This document shows positions 23,277 through 34,202 of a DNA stretch of 64,000 nucleotides, piece by piece. The notes under the pieces are model-generated. The model did no database searches and was not told where the DNA came from. It saw nothing but the letters and a program-made list of their open reading frames with translations. Location of the stretch: assembly GCA_014529385.2 (NCBI GenBank), contig CM043965.1, positions 12,723,912 to 12,787,911 on the forward strand. The letters run 5' to 3'. This stretch comes from Adiantum capillus-veneris (lineage: Eukaryota > Streptophyta > Polypodiopsida > Polypodiales > Pteridaceae). The stretch's first letter is position 1. Each line of letters begins with the position of its first letter. Both the position numbers and the translations under genes were made by a program.

Positions 23277-23540
23277 GGTGAATCAATGGCTAATTGGATT
23301 AGCGGATGTCATTTAAAGAAGTACAGTTTACCACTAACCAATGAATTGCTAGAAATAATGCATGCAACCAAGCAAAGAAAGATAAAACGATAGCAGGTTC
23401 TTGATGAATCCTAGGAGGAAGCTCGGCTTGGACTACTCAAAGAAAAAGCTGCTCTCAAGAATCAAAAAATACCTATTCCCATCAACACTATGGAGCTACG
23501 TGAATGACAATGGGAATTACCTAAGGATGCAGTGTCAACA
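23277..23540 (+). pseudogene. Element A integrase C-terminal tail
   Basis: Resumes the interrupted integrase frame: GESMANWISGCHLKKYSLPL and TNELLEIMHATKQRKIKR. The 'HLKKY' region is typical of the end of plant Tat-type Pol proteins. The frame then continues through TAG (23391), TAG (about 23412) and TGA (about 23505) without a frame change into the next domain. Confidence 0.8.
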
Positions 23541-23987
23541 GATGAAGAATGGTTAGATGGAATTGACCTTCGCATCAAAGTACAGCTGAACGGTCATAGC
23601 ACAACTGCATTGGTTGAAATAGGAGCCCGAGTAAATTCCGTCATTTATTCCATGTACAAGAAAGCAACAAATTAGTCTTTGACAAAAGGAATAGTGACTT
23701 TTAAAGGATGCAACAAGAACCCAACACCGACACTAGGAGTAGTCAACCTAAATGTGATAGTACATGGATGTTCATGCCCTCATCAATTTGTATGCTTACC
23801 GGATGAGCACATGAATGAGACAACGATTTTGGGGACCTCATGGATGCGAACATACAAGTCAGTTCCAGATTGGAATACCAACCAGCTAAAGCTATCACCT
23901 AAGGGGTGGACAAATCGTTGTTCCAATTGCACCAAGCAAGGAGGAATGGAAAGTAGGTTACCAGGAAAACAAACAACAAAGCATTAA
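23541..23987 (+). pseudogene. Second retropepsin-like domain after integrase
   Basis: The same reading frame as the integrase tail enters DEEWLDGIDLRIKVQLNG, then ALVEIGARVNSVIY. This matches the retropepsin strand-and-loop 'ALVDTGA', with Glu at the catalytic Asp position (GAA, 23616-23618). Next come VTFKGCN, TLGVVNLNVIVHG and FVCLPDE. Then TTILGTSWMR matches the ILG-x-x-W element that closes retropepsins. One TAG (23673-23675) intervenes. A protease-like fold after integrase is not the usual gypsy plan. Function is inferred from motifs only; it could be a non-catalytic Gag-binding relic. Confidence 0.68.
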
Positions 23988-26053
23988 TCAATATCCTCCA
24001 TCCTATCTACAAGAAAATGCTACAAGTAGCATGCAAGGAGTCAGGCAAATCTGGGTACCAAAGGCACAGCTTAAAGACAAGCCAATTCAAATTTGGGCGC
24101 CCAAAACATCGTCTATAGTATCAAAGCCGGTTCCAAGGGTCAAAACACAAAGAGGAGCATCCCCGAGCAAGTAACCTACAACAAATTGGATTTGGAAGAA
24201 AAAGGAGCACTTACCTTCCCCACAAACCTGAAAGTTGATGAAGTAGTTGCAAGTTAAGTCTTCAAAAATTCAACCACAACATTCTAACTAAGAATATCCA
24301 AGATATCAATGGCGGGTAAAAGGTCGACAAAAACCTATATTGGTACCAACAGCTTAGCAAATCAGAATTCCAAAGCATCTTCAAGGTACAATCAAGCAAA
24401 GAGCACACAAGGTACAAGAATTGCTCTTTGGAAAACTACAACAGGAAACCTCAACATCGCAAACCCTTGAGTTAATTACTCAAGACCCACCTCTTGCACA
24501 ACATAATGGTTGTAATTGCATTTATATTCAAATCACGGTAGAGCCAACCAGGGCTATGGATAGACACCAATGTTTAACCCATGCACACAATCGTCCTGGA
24601 GTACACCATCTAGGAGGGGTGGAAGGGTACAAGTAACTAAGGGCAATGTTTGAAGAGGGAGGAAAAAGTTTGATGTTAACGTGTGATTTTTTGAAAAACT
24701 AACTAATAATGCCCTTAACAAGTCATCAACAGGGAAAATTTAACGGATAACATCTCCCTGATGAGTGTGAATACTGTTTATACTATCAGAAAATCATCAA
24801 AAATAGTCTTTTTTGTTATTTTCATCATTTTTTCTTGATATTGGGACTTAAAAATGGAGAAATCCACCAAAAAATAATAAAATTATGTTTTACAATGTAT
24901 TTTCTTAATTATTGGATTTTCACTTTGCTTTTTTGTGCATTTTGTTATTTTCTTTGATTTTTTTAATAAAGAGGTCAAAAGTTAATGATAAATAGCAAAT
25001 GAGCTCTGATGGAAAAACTGAAGATACGTTGATGATCGAAAGGACAAGGCAGATAGGCATAAAAAAATTCATTCAAATCGGCAAATGGAAGCATGAATCC
25101 TAAATTAGACTACTAGACCTACTTTGACAGAATTCTTGCAGAATGAGCTAGAGGAATCCGATTGGGAAAATTTTTTAGTCTAGCATAGGTTTCACGGCCT
25201 AGTAGGACTAACAGGGGAATTTGGGGAAAGAGGGTTTGGGAAGTCCAAGTATAGATACCCAAGGTAGGCTAAAATCACCTCATTTTCATTTGTCGCCTTT
25301 GGAGAGAGAGCTTTTTGACCTTCTTTGCGTGCATTTCTCGGAGTCCACAGTCGCCTGTTTACATCGCCGTCTCACACGAGACATGAGGGGTAAGTTCTAT
25401 ACTTATCAATGATCCATTATGTATTGTTGGTAGCTAGTCTAAACCCCAGGAAAAAACCCTAGAATCTGAGCAGTGCTCGAAGACCTACGACCAAAAAGTG
25501 ACCATAGCGGCCTATCAACTCAACCAAATCGGACGAGACTTGAACTGTAGCATGGCCCTAGATGATAGAACACTTTTATATCAATAGTTGACCATTCAAT
25601 GGGGGTCAAGGGGGATCCCAAGTATAAAAGTTAGGTTTTGGCAGATGCCAAAATTAGAATCTGACTCCACAGACAGCTTATAGATTGGGTCTATACACAA
25701 TGTATATGGTTGGTTTCATAAAATCAATCAAGGCAAGCCCTCGAACATAAAAAAATGGCTCGAAGACTACAAAGCGTCAAAATTGACATACGAAGTCAAA
25801 TTGACTCCAAATAGGCCAAAAATTGGATGACTTGCTTCTTCAGGACTATGTAGCGGACAAGTCCATAGCCTCAGAAGTGACTAACCAACTCCACAGGCCA
25901 TGTAATCACAAAAATTGGTGATTTCAGAGTCGAGAAAGCATGAAATAATGTCAAGAGGACAAAACTTCACCAAATTAAATTTAGGACTTGTTTTAGGTGT
26001 ATTGAATATGTTTGGATCAAAATTTTCAAGTTCTGCAAGCAAAAGTTGACGGC
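23988..26053 (+). other. Element A 3' non-coding region, part 1
   Basis: After a decayed stretch with QIWVPKAQLKDKPIQIWAP-like readings (about 24045-24110) no coding region is supported. The sequence becomes AT-rich. A TATAAAAG lies at 25623-25630, but nothing else marks it as a promoter. It separates the pol block from the second palindrome array. Confidence 0.5.
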
Positions 26054-26596
26054 TGTAAATAATTGTGATTATTTACTTTTGCAATATTTTGGCCTGAAAA
26101 TAGTATCTTCACATCACCCATCACTTTTACATGCCACATTTTAGGTATGAGCCAAAATGATCAATGATAACTTGGGAAACTGTAAGAAAACACAAAGAAG
26201 TCCTTTGAAACCAATTTCTCAGTTATGTGTCACATTTTTTGATCCAAATCACCTCATAACTCATACACAGAGCGTATATCATGCCCAAAACCAAGTTGTC
26301 CATTTTGATGAAAAAGTTAATAATCATGATGATTTACTTTTTTACCAAAATGAGAAAATATTGCAAATGTGACTTCATGGGACCAAAGTATATGATGTCC
26401 TAAGCCCACTAACCAAGTTTCAAATAATCTGGATCCCAAAATCTCAAAATTCCTTTTTAGCTAATGTTTTAGAGATCGAAAGCCGAAATCTTGCACCATT
26501 CTCACCGTGTGCACTCAAATGTACTTCAAGCCCATGATGCCAAAATTGCAAAAAGTTGAAAAATTTTATCAGTTGTAAATAGTCGCGATTATTTAC
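26054..26596 (+). repeat. Second palindrome-bearing array of element A
   Basis: Three copies of the GTAAATAATCG half-site palindrome at 26054-26075, 26316-26337 and 26575-26596, spaced 262 and 259 bp. Shared phrases (cccactaaccaagtttcaaa, ttaatcaaaattggac type) indicate related repeat units. It lies 190 bp before the first accessory frame at 26786, as the 5' array lies before gag. Confidence 0.8.
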
Positions 26597-26785
26597 TTTT
26601 GTTGCAAATTTTTGTTTGGACTTTATGATTTTGGCCTTTACATGTTTTTATGCATCTATGCATGTTTAAAAATTGATTTGAAGAAAATTGGACTCAATTT
26701 GTCCGCAATGCAGACTGAAGGGCATTTCAGAGCGAAAATTGTAGAAATATTCTAACTTTGATAGTCTACTCACTTAACACAAGCA

Positions 26786-29700
26786 ATGCAAGCTGCGGAG
26801 AAGGCCAAGAGAAGGGTGACCAACAAAGAAAAGCTGCAAGAGATGACAATATACCAACTAGACCCAGCTTCAATAAAGAATGCCAAGGCAACGTATCTAT
26901 CCAAAGAACAACTTGAAGAGCACAACACCACAATTTTTACAGGCAGATTTAAAAGTGAAGAAGGACATTAGGTAGAACTACAGATGTTGCCAAAAGAGGT
27001 CTATGATGTCACGGAAAAGCCCAAAACAAAGAAGCTAACAGAAGGCTTGGACTCAGAGAATTCTATGACCAAGAACCATGTAGTGTAGACTTTCAAAAAT
27101 CCTATGAGCTCCTGTCAACAATCAAGGAAGACGGGTCAACCCCAATCACTGACCAACAAGGGCAGAAGGTAGAAGTAATAATAACCAACAAATTGTGGTT
27201 GAAGCTCTCAAGTTGCCGACAGAAGGGATGATGATGAGAGCTAGAGACAGGAAGACAGGAGGTACCTTCACCAAGGAGATCGATGCGGCTACATTTGCTG
27301 ATCTCATCTATAAATAGGTGGAAGAATCAACACCACTAAATCATCAACACTTCCACTTCCTAGCAAAGAGACCACCAAGGTACACAACACCCAATCATGC
27401 AGTTGTGACTACCTTCACACAAGTGTTGAAGTCGACAACCACGCATCCCATCAATCACGCGTAGTATGTGATATCCACACTGAAGGGTACCAAGAAAGAG
27501 GGCAAGATAACCTATCTGGGAGCACGTGAGGTACTCACAAGAATAGCCTACCATGCTATCGGCATGGCAGACAATTTTCTGCCTGCCCCAAATTAGAACA
27601 CATGGATTGTGTATGCACATCCATCTCCTCGAACCAGAAGGTCGACAAAAAGAGTTTACAAATCTGATGAAGAATCTCCAGAGAGCTCTCATGAAGCACA
27701 TAGCAGAGAAAGCTCAGACAACAAGGAAAGAAGAGCACGCATAGAGGAGATGAAAAGAAAAGTAGTGGCTGCACATCAAGAAGGACCTCAATAGAAGAAG
27801 GCTAGGTTTGAAAGGGAGAAAGAAACCTACAAAATAAAGCATCAAGCTGCAGATGAGGACCCTAAAAAGTGAGTACCAAAAGATATAAAGGGGCTGAGAA
27901 CAAAACACCTTGCAAGGAAAGAGGCAGAGGACCCCAAATATTTTCTCAAACGGATGTATGCAGAGGCAGAAGACCTCAAATTGAAAGAAGCTCAAGAGGC
28001 TGCAAGAAATGCAAGGGAAGATGAGGTGGAGTGGCAAAGACAAGTTGAGGTGGTCCAAGAGGGTGAAGCCCAGAATGATCAGGAAAATATGTCTCTGAGG
28101 CCTACATCACCTGCTACAGAACAACAAGACCACCCCGTGACAAGCCTTGCCCCATCACTAACAGTTAGATCCACTGAGGGAGAGAAAACCAAGGAAAAGG
28201 AGCCTAAACAGCAAGAAGAAGAAGGTCTTGAACAACAGGCAACAACTACTTCAAAGCAAGCTAGAGCGCAAGAGTTAGAACCAAAGGCACCAGAACTAGA
28301 AACCACGTCCTCTACAACCACCCAATAGGAAACGGCCAAGGCATCCACGAAGCCTCAACAAGACAAAGTAGTCGAGGCAACCACATAGCCTCAAGGAGAG
28401 GTAGACCCCCGCTGCAACCACAAACAACTTCCACAATCCCACCCAAGGAGCTACAAGAGACCGTTGAAACATCTAGGCAGCTTACAGAACAAGAAGACTG
28501 GCAGAAAAATGATGAAGTCATTCTCCAAGTAAATGAATCTGCCAAGAAAATGTAGGAGATGACAGAAAAGATGCGATCAGCAGCACTTAGCCGCAGTGCT
28601 AAGGAAAGAGAGTTAGAGATGGTGATAGATTCTTTGTAAGGAGAACTAGAGGACATGATGACTGTCATTGCCAATCTGCAAGAACAAATCCGCTAGCTCA
28701 AAGCTGAAGCTAAACAACACCAGTTGGCCAAAGAAAAGCAACAAAAGAAAATGGAAGAGCTAGGTGAACTTCTCATGAAGTTAACAGATGCCTGTAAGAC
28801 CAAATATGAACAATTGACAGAGGTGACCAACAAACTCTTAACTGCAACTCTTCTAATTCAAAAGATCCAAGTGCAGCTCGACGTGGAAAACACTTCGTTA
28901 CAAAATTTTGAAGAACGGATCAATGATCGGGCAACCTTCTTGTGAGAGATAAAAGAAAATCCCGCAGTTGCCTCCAATTGAAGGTATAGACAAAGTGTAT
29001 AAAGCACTTAAAAAGAAGACTAAAGATCTCGAACATGAGCTAAATCTAGAGCAGTCACAATGCAGAGACCTTGCATTAATGCGGGTACAAAGAGAAGAAG
29101 AGCTACTCAAGGAGATAGCCGAGCTCAAGAGAGTTAATCAACTATTGCAAGACGGAAAGCAAGAGATGCAAGAGGAAGCAGGTACTTCAGAACAATGTCA
29201 TGTTGACATTCCATCAGTCTCCTTCACTCACATGAAGACATAGCCGGCAAAAGGGCTTGGTGGAGAAGAAATTTTTCAAGTACCAATCACAGATGCCAAT
29301 CAAGTGCCAATGATCTAGCTGTTAAAAGCTGAAGAAGATGCACTTAAAGCGCAGGTAGCACAAGAAATGAATTAGCAATGGAAAGCAACGATGGATTGGG
29401 ATTTGAGAGTTCTCCATTCAGTCAATGTTACCCAAGTCACTCCCAACCAAATCAATGCACAATGACATAAAAAAATACTGCCATATCCCTTGATCAAGGT
29501 AGAGTTGCTACAGATTAAGGAACGACTATATAAAGACATGCAAGCAGAAGGTGCAAATGAATTGCACCCCAAGTGGAGAAAAAGCTGGCTAAACAAGAAT
29601 TCCAAATACTTGATTCTGTTCACAAGAGCACCTACCTGTAGCCCTTCAGAAGGACCCTCTTTTGTCATGTACCAAGAGTAAGGACATGGCAAGCACATGA
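26786..29700 (+). pseudogene. Element A accessory coiled-coil coding region
   Basis: A long decayed coding block in shifting frames, opening MQAAEKAKRRVTNKEKLQEM. An N-terminal folded-looking part (27000-27600) includes KVEVIITNKL and ITYLGAREVLTRIAYHAIG. A highly charged Glu/Lys/Gln region follows (27954-28328). Then come heptad-rich segments (28724-28945 and 28968-29243, e.g. ELNLEQSQCRDLALM), which predict coiled coil. I do not recognise the family. Extra 3' frames are known in some Tat/Athila-type elements, but I cannot name a match. Stops are mostly TAG/TGA single changes. Confidence 0.6.
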
Positions 29701-29704
29701 GGCA

Positions 29705-30334
29705 ATGACAAAGAAGCGGCCTACATCGCTGAATTATCCAAGATTGCCATCTCCAGAAGAGGGAAGGCTGATAGAGGAATACATGGTGAAAACCCTAACG
29801 GGCGCCATGTCTTTATTCAAAAGTCTCCCTGATCTCTCATGTGCCATGCTATGGAAGATTTGCCGAATGCTGCTCACATGCATTGAAACTTTCCATGAAC
29901 CAAAGCAAGCAAGAGCCCCGTGGATGTCATTCCTCGAGGGAAATAAGGGTCTATGCTACGGCTTAAGCGACCAACCTTCCGAAGAAGTCCTTTATGGCTT
30001 CTACGCCCGTTGCATGTTCTTGCCATTTCATAATATGTTGGCATTTGAGGAAGCGTTCTACACAGGGTTCTTCACTTGGCGAACGAAGATTTTTGGGGCA
30101 GTGATCAGCAACCTAGCTTCTAGATTTGCCGGCTACTCAGCCATCGAGCTCAAGAACAAAGTCACTATGCAATTTTTACAGGTGCAAGACAAAGAAAGAA
30201 AGATCAAATATGAGAAGGATTTCCATGCACTTAAATACTGCCTTGCCAGCTTCCAACCCAAAGATTATGCAACTCATAAAGTTGTGTTAAGGGACGACAT
30301 AGGCGAGGAGAGTGGAATGTTAGCAGCAAGCTAA
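29705..30334 (+). CDS. Element A terminal accessory ORF (209 aa, unknown)
   Basis: The longest intact frame of the accessory block, continuing from the coiled-coil region. It is globular-looking, with motifs such as LPSPEEGRLIEEYMVKTLTG, WMSFLEGNKGLCYGLS and FEEAFYTGFFTWRTKIFG, then a Lys/Glu-rich tail. No catalytic signature is recognised. The last few codons (LAAS and stop) lie inside the 3' LTR, which starts at 30318. The ATG at 29705 is the first in frame; since the block upstream is broken, this may be the C-terminal domain of a larger protein. Confidence 0.55.
   Translation: MTKKRPTSLNYPRLPSPEEGRLIEEYMVKTLTGAMSLFKSLPDLSCAMLWKICRMLLTCIETFHEPKQARAPWMSFLEGNKGLCYGLSDQPSEEVLYGFYARCMFLPFHNMLAFEEAFYTGFFTWRTKIFGAVISNLASRFAGYSAIELKNKVTMQFLQVQDKERKIKYEKDFHALKYCLASFQPKDYATHKVVLRDDIGEESGMLAAS
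30305..30317 (+). promoter_or_regulatory. Element A polypurine tract
   Basis: gaggagagtggaa immediately before the TG of the 3' LTR; purine-rich with a single T. Confidence 0.7.
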
Positions 30335-31218
30335 GATGGATACCATTTTTCGGAGCTCGCTTTGTAAAAACATTTTATATCTTGATGAATCGAGAATATT
30401 GTAACTCCTATTTTCTCGATAAACTTTGTAATTGATGAGCAAGGGCTATAAGCTTCCAGATTGTATCAACCTGTCTTTAGTTAGAGCTCCAAGATTATTA
30501 GTTTTGACCACCAAAAGCCTTGGCTAAGGTATAAAAGCCAAATTTTTAAATTTATTTTCAAGTTTTGGATCATGAAATACAGAGCGTGAGCTAACGGCGC
30601 TCACTTCTCTCCTTCTCGTGGTTCCTTCCCAATTGTCACATTGCAGCTGCGTTTATTGCATTGCAACTGCAGGTAAGAGCTCTACGCATTGACGTAAACA
30701 GTTCACAGTATTTTGTAACTTTTGACATCACCGAACTGTGGCCTAATCTCAATATAAGTAGAAATTTAGACTTTAATATCAAAAAGTAAGTGTAGGCGGG
30801 GTATTGGGGCATCATTGCTAAGCATTTAGGTGCATTCTGGGTCGAGAAAGAATAGGTCAAAAATCCACTGCTGCTAATAATCGTGATTTTTGCACTTGAC
30901 CTAAAGTGGGGAGACCATAAGCATGTGTTCTTAGGTCTTACAAACTTGTACTAGAAGTTTCGTATCATTTGGATGTCATTTGATGCTGTAACGGATGTGA
31001 TTTATTTACTGATGAGCGGCTAGATTTTGGTATTTCAGTCATTTGAGTGTAGCTTGAGTTAGATGCGAGTTTTTTGTTGTTTTCCAAGAGATTGACTCAC
31101 CTCTTGTAGCCTCTATGCACTAGGTGAGTTAGCTTCTTCCCATGGATTGACAATTTCTTTGTGGTTTTCGCTACGTCTGCAAAATAAGATAAGAGTGAGG
31201 TTAGACACTCGTCCCACA
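30318..31218 (+). repeat. Element A 3' LTR
   Basis: 901 bp, partner of 3205-4103, TG...CA, followed by the ataag duplication at 31219-31223. A TATA box (TATAAAAG) lies at 30530-30537. Confidence 0.93.
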
Positions 31219-31231
31219 ATAAGTCATTAGA

Positions 31232-31456
31232 ATGAGTCTTAGTATGACAATAGAAGGAGAATTAATGCATATGAACCCTAATTTTATTAAAGAATTAAGA
31301 TCAAAGATTAAGCTTTTACAAGAACAATTAAGTGATGAACGTGATACAACCGACTTTAACATGCAACAGGTAATAAAGAAGATGACTAGATTAGAAATAG
31401 AAAAAGGAGAATCTCTGTTGAAGTCTAAACATAATAAAGAGTTAGCAAAATTCTAG
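31232..31456 (+). CDS. Small coiled-coil ORF (74 aa), unknown
   Basis: The frame reads MSLSMTIEGELMHMNPNFIK followed by heptad-like Leu/Glu/Lys sequence. It lies directly after element A's right duplication. Before that insertion it would have followed the spacer at 2946-3204, so it may be the first frame of an outer element. No family recognised. May be chance. Confidence 0.3.
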   Translation: MSLSMTIEGELMHMNPNFIKELRSKIKLLQEQLSDERDTTDFNMQQVIKKMTRLEIEKGESLLKSKHNKELAKF

Positions 31457-31656
31457 CAAATAGTTTCATTCAAAATGATATGTTTCAGCTAAAAGAACAA
31501 ATATATGATGTCATGCCAAGGGCATACCCGGGGGGAAATCAAGGCCCAAGCCAGTAGGTGGCCGACTGCCAGTGTGGAACAAGGGATCTGGTAGCCAGGG
31601 CCTACATAAGGGAGGTTGGGTGGTGAATCCAGCATGGCAGTTCCCTGGGCCTCTCA

Positions 31657-31670
31657 TTGGTATCAAAGCT
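31657..31670 (+). promoter_or_regulatory. Element C primer-binding site
   Basis: ttggtatcaaagct follows a CA end. It differs by one base from TGGTATCAGAGC, the initiator Met-tRNA complement used by many chromoviruses and copia elements. Confidence 0.6.
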
Positions 31671-32491
31671 AAAATTAGCTAGGCCACGGCGTGGTCTTTT
31701 GCTTTTTGCATGTACATGCAAGGCGCCGTGGAGTTCCCCTCTTGACAGGCGGGGATGAAGACAAAGGGATGATCTGTGTGTAGGGCCTCTTGAGGTGAGG
31801 GAAGGTGGCGGGTCAACCGGCTCATAACGTTGCACTGTGGAGCTTGACGGATGCGTGAGACCATGAGCAAGGAAACTTCACACTGCCGCTCACGTCGAGG
31901 AGTAGTATCCTGCGCATGGTGTGTATCTTTGCCCACTTGGCTTCCTGATGTGCCATCACTGTTGTGCCAAGACTTTTCTTTCACACCCATTGCCCACTGG
32001 CCCTCGGCCTTATGGAAAATTCAAGAGAATTAACCTCTCCTTAGGGCAAGTGCCCACGACTATAAACCTGGCCAGGTGACAACACTTGCCAACCTTGGCA
32101 AGGTGTTGCCTCTTGTCACATCCAACAACCACCGTTGAAATTGCAAAGATTGTTGCTAAAATTGTAGAGCTTTGAAAAGTGTAGAGATTTGGCGACTATT
32201 GTCGATTTTACACAAACTTTTACCTGCACAGTCGTTTGAGTGGTACTACTGAAGGCTTAAACATCATTTTTGTTTAAAGGAAATCTCGACAGAGCATGTT
32301 TGTACTGCAAATCGAACGGTGCTTTCATGACAAGCTTGATATTATCTTGGATTTGTGACTTTCAATGACCATATGGTTGCGGGTATCATTAGCCCGACCA
32401 CCTACTGACATCTGTGGTGCATACTATGGCTACGAGGTTGTTTTTCGAATCAAGGTATTCTTCTTTCTTTTCCTAGCACTGTACAGTCACC
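31671..32491 (+). other. Element C leader
   Basis: No supported gene. Short direct and inverted cgcc/ggcg-rich phrases occur, and the region is more GC-rich than its surroundings. Confidence 0.4.
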
Positions 32492-33600
32492 ATGGATTTG
32501 GATATCAACATGACTTTTGATTTCAAGCACAATAAGCCTGATCCTCTCAATGATGGATAGCGGCCAGATACTCTCATGGAGAGTACCCGCCAACGAAGCT
32601 ATGTGAGGAGATGACTCCTATGAATTGCTCGATATCCAAGAATTTTGAGCACTTCAAGCATGCATATCAATAATGGAAATGGATTTTGCATCCCTAGATG
32701 AAAATATTAGTAAATTATCCACTTTAGTGATACAATTTATGCAACAGCAGGCCAAGGGCCCTATTGACACACACATGCATGGGCACGTAGCCGATCAGGG
32801 GCAAGGCCCTCTTGGTCATGGACAAGGTCCATCTCTAGATTCTTTGCACTCTCTCATTGCGAAGGAGGTGGACGAGTTGTTGAAAAACACCAAGACACCA
32901 ACTTTTAAGGAAGAGGACCGAGACTGCAATAAGGATGCAGTGAATATCTTTCTTAGCAAGTGGGATGGAATTCACGCCTTATGACGTAATCCGGATGCAG
33001 TCAGAGCACTGCAGACAAGACTGACTCTAGAAAGCAAGGCCTACAAGTGGTGGATGTCTCTCAAGGAGAATAATATCATACCACAGACCTTTTGAGGCTA
33101 TGTTTCAAAAAGAGTTTCTGCCCACGAATGAGACGGATAGAAATTGGACGGCTTGGGACATGTGTTCCATGCGCCAACACCCATCATTGCTTGAATATAT
33201 CTCTCACTGTCGGATGTTATCCTCAATTTGGAAGGGCTAGACACCTTTTATCAAGTACGTGGATTTATCTATGGTTTGATCCCATAGCTTAAGGAGCACG
33301 TCAAGAATCAGGACCCTAATACACTTTAGGAGGCCATAGTGAAAGCCCACATTCATGATAATCTAGATGAAAAGAAATCATATAGTACTCACGTTCCTAC
33401 GAATCCACATGGTAATACACGCACACAGCATGTGAACAACAAAAGGAAATTTATAATAGAAAATTTCGAAGCAACTACATAATCGAAGGGATCTTGCGGT
33501 CCTCTCTCCTAAGGAATTTGAGAAGGCTAAAAAAGAGAAGTTATGCTTTCAATGCTTGGGAAGCGGCCATGGCAAAAAGGATTGTCCCAAGGGGAAATTT
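32492..33600 (+). pseudogene. Element C Gag with zinc knuckle
   Basis: Opens near MDLDINMTFDFKHNK at 32492. The 103-codon frame 32673-32984 follows, then a retrotransposon gag-like region: ALQTRLTLESKAYKWWMSLK, and later EAIVKAHIHDNL. It ends in a clear CCHC knuckle, CFQCLGSGHGKKDC (about 33544-33585). Several stops and frameshifts. Confidence 0.75.
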
Positions 33601-34202
33601 GCTCCTCAAAGCAAGGAGAAAGCAGTGCACATGGTGCAACTGCTACCTCTCGAGTCTTCCTCATGTTTCTCCAAAGTGGAGGTAACACACATCGAGGTGG
33701 TGCATGAATGTTGTATCACAGCTTTCATGTGGAAACAGCCCTTTGGTCCATATGAGTTAGTGCGTATGCACGAGACTCTTCAAGGGCACAAAGTGTGTAT
33801 CTTGGTAGATGATGGTGCTACTCACAATTTCATTAACTATGGATTAGTGAAAAAACTCAAATTGCCCCAAACTCCGAGTTTCCACCACTACAAGATATCA
33901 ATGATGAATGGTTATGATGCCGAAGTATGGGATAATTAAGCCAGAGCTGTACCATTGCATTGGAAATACAAGGCTATTCCCCATCGTTGGATTTCCAAGT
34001 TATGAATATGGAGCGGGAAGATTTGGTTCTTTGTAGAGAATGTTTGCATAGCCTAGGAATATCACTGAAGTGTAGCTACAAGCACATCAGCTTGATGTTT
34101 GAATCCCATGGTGCACATGTGTTGTTGTTAGGAGAGAAGGATGTGCCTTCCTCACCACTGTTATGTACATCAAAGCTTATGAAGCTCGCTCTTTATAATT
34201 AA
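33601..34202 (+). pseudogene. Element C protease
   Basis: Contains KVCILVDDGATHNFINYGLV, matching the plant gypsy pattern ILIDSGATHNFI; the catalytic triad reads DDG instead of DSG. A following frame (33960-34202) has YSPSLDFQVM and LGISLKCSYKHISLMF, the usual second half of this protease region. Confidence 0.78.

Larger units (their letters stand above)
3205..31218 (+). mobile_element. Element A: giant nested Ty3/gypsy (Tat-like) retrotransposon
   Basis: Bounded by similar LTRs (3205-4103 and 30318-31218). Both begin TGTTAGCAGC and end CCCACA, and the element is flanked by the perfect 5-bp duplication ataag (3200-3204 and 31219-31223). A primer-binding site follows the 5' LTR and a purine-rich tract precedes the 3' LTR. 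Order seen: 5' leader with palindrome array, gag, zinc knuckle, protease, RT, RNase H, two H2C2 modules, integrase, second retropepsin-like domain, second palindrome array, accessory coiled-coil region. The span is 28.0 kb, and about 18.7 kb after subtracting five nested insertions. Domain order and size suit the Tat/Ogre side of Ty3/gypsy; lineage is inferred by eye. Many stops and frameshifts make it inactive. Confidence 0.93.

Noticed and set aside
25623-25630. TATAAAAG as an internal promoter for the accessory region
   Set aside because: A lone match in AT-rich DNA more than 1.1 kb from the first frame, with no second copy to support it.
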